DNA from: Pseudomonadota bacterium
GTDB taxonomy: Bacteria > Desulfobacterota > BSN033 > G020346125
Length of the DNA stretch: 6,113 nt
NCBI GenBank assembly: GCA_030673585.1
Contig: DAOVIU010000085.1
Coordinates: 1 to 6,113 of the forward strand
Reading direction: 5' to 3'
The position numbers were made by a program, and so were the translations under genes. A model generated the notes under the pieces. It saw only the letters and a list, made by a program, of their open reading frames with translations, did not search any database and was not told the DNA's origin. Shown here piece after piece: positions 1 through 5,358 of the stretch; within the stretch, counting starts at the first letter, position 1; every line of letters starts with the position of its first letter.

Positions 1-2
1 AT

Positions 3-788
3 CACCAGAACTTCGGCCCCAGGTCTTCCAATATCGTAGCGCGGGCCATCTTCAACTCCGATTTTGTCCAGGAGAAATTCGTCCTCTCTATCATTCTCAA
101 GACCTCTCCCAATGGAATCAATGCTGTTGATACGGACAACGACCTTCTCAACCAGAACGAGAGGATCACCATCGACTCCCTTCGCTGGTACGGCAAACTA
201 TTGACCTTCCTCGAGAAGATAGAGGAGTGCATTGTATTGCTGGATGGGCCCTACCCCATCGGGTATATGAAGGCCGGGGGAATCGTTCTGGACAACTTCC
301 TGGGCCTTTCCATCGATGAATTCGACCTGGACCAGGGTTTGCCGCCATTCTCCCGCTACACGGAGATGTTCTTCGATGAACAGGCCCAGCCCATCCTCAC
401 GGATATTCCCCCCCTGAACCCGGCGGTCAAGGGGATAGTCAACAATTACTGCTTCATTGGGTATCCGAGCACCTTCTTTCCCCAGAGAATCCCGACTACC
501 GTGGTCGGGCAAGCGTTGGTGGACCTCATAAACTCGTGTCCCCAGAACCCTCAGTTTATGCGCTATGCTACGCAGGCTGATCGTCTGGACGACGCGGTGG
601 TATCTGCTTGCGGGGAAGCTCGCAGGTCCAACATCCTCACCTGTGCCGGTGCCGTTGGGGGTTTTAACGTGTCGCAATCCCTGGCCGATTTCCTCAAGGC
701 CAACGCCGCGGGCGTCGAGGAAAAGATTGAAGCCAACCTGCTTCCTAAATGGTGCCGGCAGCGGAACCTGAAATATGACGGGAACTGA
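3..788 (+). CDS. C-terminal part of an unassigned protein coupled to the oxidoreductase operon
   Basis: I do not recognise this protein. The frame is open from the left edge to the TGA at 786-788, giving 261 visible residues; the real start lies outside the window. A TTG at 201 could be taken as a start, but the 66 codons before it read as ordinary protein without a stop, so truncation by the window is the better reading. The visible part is soluble-looking: no membrane segment and no signal sequence. It has six cysteines (visible residues 76, 150, 179, 203, 214, 251) not spaced as a ferredoxin motif, and a Gly/Ala-rich stretch near 213-220 (LTCAGAVGG) followed by a probable helix. Its last 14 bases overlap the gamma-subunit ATG at 775, so the two are probably co-translated. 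By position it may be an enzyme of the same pathway or an accessory factor; this is inference only. That it is a real coding region is well supported; the function is unknown. Confidence 0.8.
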   Translation, partial: HQNFGPRSSNIVARAIFNSDFVQEKFVLSIILKTSPNGINAVDTDNDLLNQNERITIDSLRWYGKLLTFLEKIEECIVLLDGPYPIGYMKAGGIVLDNFLGLSIDEFDLDQGLPPFSRYTEMFFDEQAQPILTDIPPLNPAVKGIVNNYCFIGYPSTFFPQRIPTTVVGQALVDLINSCPQNPQFMRYATQADRLDDAVVSACGEARRSNILTCAGAVGGFNVSQSLADFLKANAAGVEEKIEANLLPKWCRQRNLKYDGN

Positions 789-1347
789 CCGAAAAGGAAT
801 GTTCGAGATACGCTTTCACGGAAGGGGAGGACAGGGGGTTGTCCTTGCTTCGATAGTATTGGCCTCAGCTTTCTTCAAAGAGGGAAAGTTCGTTCAGGCT
901 TTCCCTTCTTTTGGAGCTGAGAGGAGGGGTGCCCCAGTCATAGCGTATACGAGGATTAGTGACCGAGAAATCATCGCAAGATTCAGCATCTACCATCCAG
1001 ACTGCGTGATCATATTGGATCCGAGCTTGACCAAACAGGGGGGCATAACGTCGGGCCTTGAGGGAGGCCATTGGATCATCATGAACAGCGACAAGAACCC
1101 GGACGATTACCCGTCCCTGAGTACTTACCATGTGGCAACCGTTGATGCGAATTCCATTGCTCGGAGATACGGTCTGGGGAGTTCATCGATGCCCATTATC
1201 AACACCACCATTCTCGGCGCCTTCCCGAAAGTCATTGAAAAGGTTACCCTCGATTCGGTCCTCGACGCCATTCGGGAGAATTCGCCGTCAAAGCCGGAAG
1301 AGAACGCCCGGGCAGCGCTGGATGCATACGGGTTGGTGACTTTATAG
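775..1347 (+). CDS. porC: 2-oxoacid:ferredoxin oxidoreductase (POR-type), gamma subunit
   Basis: This is the gamma subunit of a multi-subunit 2-oxoacid:ferredoxin oxidoreductase, the cytoplasmic complex that oxidatively decarboxylates a 2-oxoacid to acyl-CoA while reducing ferredoxin. The family signature is clear: an N-terminal FHGRGGQGVV at residues 14-23 and PSFGAERRGAPV at 44-55, then the usual Rossmann-like body. Length (190 aa) is normal for a separate gamma chain. Two starts are possible. ATG 775 lies inside the upstream gene and gives MTGTDRKG before the conserved part. ATG 799 gives the more family-typical MFEIRFHG, but an AAGGA directly abuts it, too close for a normal ribosome site. 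I keep 775, reached by coupling from the upstream gene. The delta gene follows after 27 bases. Which 2-oxoacid is used cannot be read from this subunit. Confidence 0.93.
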   Translation: MTGTDRKGMFEIRFHGRGGQGVVLASIVLASAFFKEGKFVQAFPSFGAERRGAPVIAYTRISDREIIARFSIYHPDCVIILDPSLTKQGGITSGLEGGHWIIMNSDKNPDDYPSLSTYHVATVDANSIARRYGLGSSSMPIINTTILGAFPKVIEKVTLDSVLDAIRENSPSKPEENARAALDAYGLVTL

Positions 1348-1357
1348 CCTCATTTTC

Positions 1358-1363
1358 AAGGAG
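1358..1363 (+). promoter_or_regulatory. Ribosome binding site of the delta subunit gene
   Basis: AAGGAG lies in the 27-base gap between gamma and delta, 11 bases before ATG 1375. The spacing is a little long but the match to the 16S anti-SD is good, which supports this start and independent initiation at the ferredoxin gene. Confidence 0.6.
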
Positions 1364-1374
1364 CGAAAAACACG

Positions 1375-1659
1375 ATGAAAAAACGGTACAGCGCTCAGGC
1401 GCTCGAAGATATGCCCATAACAGCCATCTCCTTTCTCACCACTGAGGGCAACGAAACCGGGGAGTGGCGTTCTCAGCGACCGTTGTTGGATTCCGAAAAG
1501 TGCAATCGGTGCGGGCTCTGTTGGATGTACTGCCCCGATAACGCCATGAGACCGGACGGGAATTCGTATAAAATCTCCTACAAGTACTGTAAGGGATGTG
1601 GCATTTGCGCAACGGAGTGTCCCAAAGGGGCGATTTCCCTGGTGAATGAAAAGCGATGA
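1375..1659 (+). CDS. porD: 2-oxoacid:ferredoxin oxidoreductase, delta subunit (2x[4Fe-4S] ferredoxin)
   Basis: This is the small iron-sulfur subunit that carries electrons from the TPP centre of the oxidoreductase to external ferredoxin. The 94-residue protein has two classical cluster motifs, C43-x2-C46-x2-C49-x3-C53-P and C72-x2-C75-x2-C78-x3-C82-P, each ending in CP as in bacterial-type ferredoxins. All eight ligands are present, so two [4Fe-4S] clusters are expected. The preceding segment (TGEWRSQRPLLDSEKC, residues 28-43) matches the delta-subunit pattern in which a TGxWRxxRP element leads into the first cluster. The start ATG at 1375 has AAGGAG at 1358-1363. The stop overlaps the alpha start as ATGA (1656-1659), so alpha translation is probably coupled. 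Length and architecture are ordinary for the family. Confidence 0.94.
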   Translation: MKKRYSAQALEDMPITAISFLTTEGNETGEWRSQRPLLDSEKCNRCGLCWMYCPDNAMRPDGNSYKISYKYCKGCGICATECPKGAISLVNEKR

Positions 1660-2801
1660 AGAAGGTTCTATCATCAAATCAAGCCGTCTCCTACGCGGTA
1701 TTATCAGCCAGATCTCAGGTGATCGCGGCATACCCGATCACCCCTCAGTCCTCCGTCGTGGAGATGATCGCCAATTTCTGTGCCAAGGGCGATCTTGGCG
1801 CCAAATTCATCAACGTGGAGTCCGAACATTCCGCTATGGCTGCCTGTATTGCCGCCTCGGCGACCGGCGCCAGGACTTTTACGGCAACGAGTTCTCAAGG
1901 ATTGGCCTTGATGCATGAATTGCTTCACTACGCCTCTGGCCTGAGGCTTCCCATCGTCATGGCAAACGTGAATAGGGCCTTGGCGGCTCCTTTTAACCTC
2001 AAAGCCGATCTCAGTGACAGCCTAGCTCAGAGGGACACGGGCTGGCTTCAGTTCTACTGTGAAAGCGGGCAGGAGGTTTTCGATACGATCATTCAGGCTT
2101 ACAAGATATCGGAACAGATCCTTTTGCCCGTGATGGTGAACTTGGAGGGGTTCATCCTTTCCCACACGTACGAAGTCGTCGATATTCCGGAGCACAACGA
2201 GATTGATCGCTTTCTCCCCTCCCCTTCTCCTCGGCACTGTCTCGATGTCGAAAACCCCTCAATCATGGGAGCAACCACGGACCTGTACATCAATTTCCGG
2301 TATAAGACCCACCAGGCGATGGAGAAGGCCAAGACCGTATGTGAAGAGGTCGATACCCAATTTCAAAGAGCCTTTGGCAGAGGCTACGGGCTCATTCAGC
2401 CCTACAACTGCGAGGACTCAGATATCATACTCGTGACGGCGGGAACCATCGCGGGGACGTCTCGCATGGTCGCCGATCAATACAGCGGGAAAGGACTGAA
2501 GGTAGGTGTTCTAAGAATCAGGCTGTTTCGGCCATTTCCCAAGGAAGGGATTTGTGAGGTGCTACGGAACACGAAGAAGGTTGCGGTGATCGATCGAGAT
2601 TTCTCCCCGGGCTGTGGAGGCATCCTGGCCCAGGAGATAAGATCGGCCTTACAAGAGGCCGAGTCTTCGCTACCCATTCACGAATTCATTGCAGGGCTCG
2701 GGGGCAAGGACGTCACCGATGATGACGTCGAGAGAATAATAAATCACACCAACAGTACTATCAAGCCGGAGGGAAGCACATGGTTAGGCCTGCTCCCATG
2801 A
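1656..2801 (+). CDS. porA: 2-oxoacid:ferredoxin oxidoreductase, alpha subunit
   Basis: This is the large alpha subunit, which supplies the pyrimidine-side half of the TPP site and the 2-oxoacid pocket. Features in order: the substrate-binding YPITPQ at residues 26-31; the ESEHSAM block at 55-61; the ATSSQGLALMHE block at 77-88; the LPIVMANVNRALAAP stretch with RDTGW a little later; and a C-terminal domain containing LRIRLFRPFP and the IAGLGGKDVT end typical of POR alpha chains. Length (381 aa) is normal for a separate alpha chain. The whole sequence resembles archaeal and clostridial-type pyruvate oxidoreductase alpha chains, but phenylglyoxylate (PadG) and other aryl-2-oxoacid enzymes have the same plan. 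The loop between NRALAAP and RDTGW reads LKADLSDSLAQ, whereas pyruvate enzymes as I remember them have a Trp/His-containing version. The start overlaps the delta stop (ATGA) and the end overlaps beta by 22 bases. Family is certain; substrate is open. Confidence 0.93.
   Translation: MKKVLSSNQAVSYAVLSARSQVIAAYPITPQSSVVEMIANFCAKGDLGAKFINVESEHSAMAACIAASATGARTFTATSSQGLALMHELLHYASGLRLPIVMANVNRALAAPFNLKADLSDSLAQRDTGWLQFYCESGQEVFDTIIQAYKISEQILLPVMVNLEGFILSHTYEVVDIPEHNEIDRFLPSPSPRHCLDVENPSIMGATTDLYINFRYKTHQAMEKAKTVCEEVDTQFQRAFGRGYGLIQPYNCEDSDIILVTAGTIAGTSRMVADQYSGKGLKVGVLRIRLFRPFPKEGICEVLRNTKKVAVIDRDFSPGCGGILAQEIRSALQEAESSLPIHEFIAGLGGKDVTDDDVERIINHTNSTIKPEGSTWLGLLP
2768..2773 (+). promoter_or_regulatory. 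Ribosome binding site of the beta subunit gene
   Basis: GGAGGG sits inside the 3' end of the alpha gene, 6 bases before ATG 2780. It decides the start in favour of 2780 over the in-frame ATG at 2798, and makes a 22-base alpha/beta overlap. Confidence 0.65.
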
Positions 2802-3679
2802 AATTTCCCATACCCGAAGAGGAGTTCGTCTACTCCGGACATACCGCTTGCGCTGGCTGCAGCGCAGTACTGGCCATGAGGTATGTGTTGAAGGCGCTGG
2901 GGCCGAGAACCATAATGGTCATTCCTCCTTCGTGTTCTGGGCCAATTGCGGGTGGGTTTCCGTTTTCCGCGCTCAAGATACCCGTCCTGCGGATCGCCTT
3001 TGAGACCACTGCAATATCGGCTTCGGGAATTCGGGCGGCCCTGGACGTATTGGGAAAGAAGGATATTAATGTCCTGGCGTGGGGCGGCGATGGCGCGACC
3101 CTTGATATCGGCCTACAAGCGCTGTCGGCTGCTGCGGAACGGAACGACAATATCATCTATGTTTGCTACGATAATGAAGCCTATATGAATACGGGAATTC
3201 AAAGGAGCTCGGCTACCCCTGAAGGTGCCTGGACGTCCACGACTCCCGGCAAGAAGGAGAATCCCAAGAAGGATATCATCCGCATTATGGCGGCTCATAA
3301 GATTCCCTACATCGCCACCGCCTCCGTGGGCTATCCCACCGACCTGATCAGAAAGATGAAAAAGGCAACGGATACCTACGGTACGAAATTCATCCTCATC
3401 TTCTCGCCCTGTCCAACGGGGTGGCGATACTCTCCCGAGCTCACCATTCGAGTGGCCAAATTGGCAACGGAAACGGGTATCTTTCCCCTTTACGAAATTG
3501 AAAACGGTGAAAAGTACTCCTTGAATCGGAAACGGTTCCAGAAGCCCGTAATGGAATATATTTCGCTTCAGGGTCGCTTCCGCGGTTTCAGCGAAGAAGA
3601 TCTCCGAAAAATCGAAAATACGGTCCGGAAGGACTGGGAATACCTGAAACGCATGGCTGGGTACCCTCCTAAGCCTTGA
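2780..3679 (+). CDS. porB: 2-oxoacid:ferredoxin oxidoreductase, beta subunit (TPP-binding)
   Basis: This is the catalytic beta subunit, which binds TPP pyrophosphate through Mg2+ and holds one [4Fe-4S] cluster. The four expected cluster cysteines are visible: C24 and C27 (HTACAGC), C52 (PPSCSGP) and C211 (SPCPTGW). The TPP motif starts at GGDGATLDIG, residues 102-111, and continues to NEAYMNTGIQRSS at 132-144. Length (299 aa) is normal or slightly short for the family. The ATG at 2780 is preferred because GGAGGG at 2768-2773 sits 6 bases upstream. A second in-frame ATG at 2798 overlaps the alpha stop but lacks its own ribosome site. With the three preceding genes this makes a complete heterotetrameric enzyme, so the complex is probably functional. 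It is the last gene of the tight cluster; the next gene follows only after 124 bases. Confidence 0.94.
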   Translation: MVRPAPMKFPIPEEEFVYSGHTACAGCSAVLAMRYVLKALGPRTIMVIPPSCSGPIAGGFPFSALKIPVLRIAFETTAISASGIRAALDVLGKKDINVLAWGGDGATLDIGLQALSAAAERNDNIIYVCYDNEAYMNTGIQRSSATPEGAWTSTTPGKKENPKKDIIRIMAAHKIPYIATASVGYPTDLIRKMKKATDTYGTKFILIFSPCPTGWRYSPELTIRVAKLATETGIFPLYEIENGEKYSLNRKRFQKPVMEYISLQGRFRGFSEEDLRKIENTVRKDWEYLKRMAGYPPKP

Positions 3680-3788
3680 GTAATTACCCTCCGCCAAAGA
3701 TCCATCATTGGAAATTGCCGGCATACCGTAACGGATTCATGATGTCACCCCTTTTGGACTATAACCGCGCATGGGGTGCGCAGGGGTT

Positions 3789-3795
3789 GGAAGGA
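3789..3795 (+). promoter_or_regulatory. Ribosome binding site deciding a TTG start
   Basis: GGAAGGA is placed 8 bases before TTG 3804. No comparable purine run precedes the ATG at 3771, where the upstream bases read ACTATAACCGCGC. This is the main reason for the shorter start of the molybdopterin-binding-domain protein. Confidence 0.55.
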
Positions 3796-3803
3796 AAAAG
3801 GCG

Positions 3804-4694
3804 TTGAAACTCGAACTTTTCGAAAAGAGGGAAATCTGGGTTAAACCCGTACGAATGCGAAATGTCGACCTGGATGCCGTCGCGGAAAAGGTTTCCAAAA
3901 TTCTGAATCTAAGGAAAAGGGAGGTTATGGTCGTCGATGTCAGGGAAGACGTCCTTACCCTCGATATTATGAGAGATGCCGTCGAGGCTCAGGACATCAT
4001 CGGCAAGAGGGAAACTCTCCTTCGTGCTCTGGCAGAGATTCCTGGAGTCTCTTTAACCCCGGACACGACCATCCATTCCGAGGGCATTTTGGGATTGATC
4101 GATATCGATGACCAGAAGGTAGCTAAAAAGGTCCTCAAGAGGATGGAGGGGATGGGGCGCCAGATCTCTGAACGCATTCAAAAGAGAGCCGTCATTTTTT
4201 CATCAGGCTCAGAGATCCAAAATGGTCTCATCCAAGATACCAATACCCCTTACATCAGGAAAAGGCTGACAGAGGAGGGATTCACGGTAACCACGGGGAT
4301 TGTCTTGGACGACAATACTGAATCCATTGCGCCTGCCCTCGCAGCAGCCACCAACGAGGGATTCGGAATAATCGTCACCACCGGAGGGGTTGGAGCGGAG
4401 CACAAAGATCGAATGATTGAGGCCCTTCAGGCATTAGACCCAAACGCCGCCACACCATACATAATGCGGTACGAGAAGGGAACTGGTCGGCATGAGAAGG
4501 ATGGTGTAAAGATCGGCGTTGCCCATCTCAGTCCTTCTTTTATTGTGGCCCTGCCGGGACCCCATGAAGAGGCGAAAATAGGCATAGAGGCGATCATTGA
4601 GGGACTGAAGAGGGGACTGGATAGAGAAGCACTTGCCGCATATCTGGCCGAGAGATTGATCAAATTTCGAAGGAAAATTCACCAAAAACCGTAG
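3804..4694 (+). CDS. Two-domain molybdopterin-binding (MoaB/Mog/CinA-N-like) protein
   Basis: The C-terminal two thirds (residues ~128-285 from the TTG start) form a MoCF/MoaB-type molybdopterin-binding domain. FSSGSEIQNGLIQDTN (132-147) matches the 'GdEl-G-dtN' element, TTGGVGAEHKD (192-202) the 'TGG-G-xxxxD' phosphate-binding loop, and LPGPHEEA (250-257) the 'LPGxP' turn. Such domains occur in MogA/MoaB (molybdopterin adenylylation), MoeA and CinA-type nucleotide enzymes. The first ~120 residues are a separate alpha/beta region with no recognised motif, starting MKLELFEKREIWVKPV. I chose TTG 3804 because GGAAGGA at 3789-3795 lies 8 bases upstream. The ATG at 3771 adds 11 poorly placed residues and has no ribosome site. 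It is separated from the oxidoreductase genes by 124 bases and may be transcribed on its own. A role in molybdenum/tungsten cofactor metabolism or in nucleotide repair is possible; neither can be decided here. Confidence 0.83.
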   Translation: MKLELFEKREIWVKPVRMRNVDLDAVAEKVSKILNLRKREVMVVDVREDVLTLDIMRDAVEAQDIIGKRETLLRALAEIPGVSLTPDTTIHSEGILGLIDIDDQKVAKKVLKRMEGMGRQISERIQKRAVIFSSGSEIQNGLIQDTNTPYIRKRLTEEGFTVTTGIVLDDNTESIAPALAAATNEGFGIIVTTGGVGAEHKDRMIEALQALDPNAATPYIMRYEKGTGRHEKDGVKIGVAHLSPSFIVALPGPHEEAKIGIEAIIEGLKRGLDREALAAYLAERLIKFRRKIHQKP

Positions 4695-4785
4695 AAATTT
4701 AAGCCCCGCATACTCTTTAGTGACGACTTCCTGTTCAAGGTTAAAGCGAATTAAGGAACATCCGATTCGATAGATCTCAATGTGC

Positions 4786-5358
4786 TTACTTACCGCTCCC
4801 CTTCCCCTCTCCCCATCGCTTGAACAAGGTGTGTTCGATTTCGAAGAGGTCGAGGATTCTTCCTATGGTGTGATCGAGTACTTCCTCAAGTGTCTCAGGT
4901 CTGTTATAGAAGGTCGGTAGGGGCGGAAAAATGATCGCTCCCATCTCAGAAGCCCGCACCATGAGACGGAGATGTCCTATGTGGAGGGGGGTCTCCCTGA
5001 CAACCAGGACCAGCCTTCTCCGCTCCTTCAGGGTCACATCCGCAGCCCTCACCATAAGGTTCTCCCCGTATGAGTTCGCCACAGCCGAAAGGCTTTTCAT
5101 GGAACACGGGACAATAACCATTCCATCGGTTCGAAAGGAGCCGCTTGATATTGGCGCTGCAAGGTTATTGAAGTCATGGACCGTAACAGCCATCGACTCG
5201 ATCTGAGGGACCTCGTATGACGTCTCCATGGAAATAGTCCGTCGTGCCGCCATGGAGATCACGAGATGTGATTCCGCCCGCCCCTTGAGGGCCTCCATCA
5301 TCCGAATACCATAGATCGCTCCTGAAGCACCGGAGATACCGACGATAATCCGCTTCAT
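4786..5358 (-). CDS. ubiX: Flavin prenyltransferase UbiX
   Basis: UbiX joins a dimethylallyl group to FMN to make prenylated FMN, the cofactor of UbiD-family (de)carboxylases; it is a cytoplasmic flavoprotein. The 190-residue protein has the N-terminal FMN loop GISGASGAIYG (7-17), the SSGSF element (71-75), VIVPCSMKSLSAVA (81-94), the strongly conserved RAADVTLKERRRLVLVVRE span (104-122) with its Lys and Arg residues, and MGAIIFPPLPTFYNRP (139-154) including the conserved Tyr. All match canonical UbiX, so it should be active; the C-terminus is a short Gly/Lys-rich tail. The ATG overlaps the stop of the upstream NadC-like gene (ATGA on the minus strand) and has a strong AGGAGG 5 bases upstream. 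No UbiD partner is in the window, so whether it serves ubiquinone/menaquinone synthesis or anaerobic aromatic (de)carboxylation is unknown. Confidence 0.95.
   Translation of the reverse strand: MKRIIVGISGASGAIYGIRMMEALKGRAESHLVISMAARRTISMETSYEVPQIESMAVTVHDFNNLAAPISSGSFRTDGMVIVPCSMKSLSAVANSYGENLMVRAADVTLKERRRLVLVVRETPLHIGHLRLMVRASEMGAIIFPPLPTFYNRPETLEEVLDHTIGRILDLFEIEHTLFKRWGEGKGSGK

Noticed and set aside
198..677. Long minus-strand open frame opposite the first gene
   Set aside because: It is a shadow of the plus-strand coding frame: no family resemblance, no ribosome site and no place in an operon.
201..788. Treating TTG 201 as the true start of the first gene
   Set aside because: The frame is open to the left edge and the 66 codons before TTG 201 read as normal protein sequence, so the gene is truncated by the window, not started at 201.
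3113..3724. 203-codon minus-strand open frame opposite the beta subunit
   Set aside because: The plus strand carries an unmistakable beta subunit with all cluster and TPP motifs; the reverse frame has Arg/Gly/Ser-rich shadow composition.
3715..3765. Possible promoters before the molybdopterin-binding-domain gene (TTGCCG-17-CATGAT, and a TATAAC at 3760-3765)
   Set aside because: Each hexamer pair matches a sigma70 consensus only partly (4/6 and 4/6; the TATAAC lacks a good -35), which is expected by chance in 124 bases.
4695..4785. Expected bidirectional terminator in the convergent spacer
   Set aside because: I could not find a GC-rich stem-loop followed by a T-run on either strand; short inverted matches around 4761-4778 do not form a convincing hairpin.
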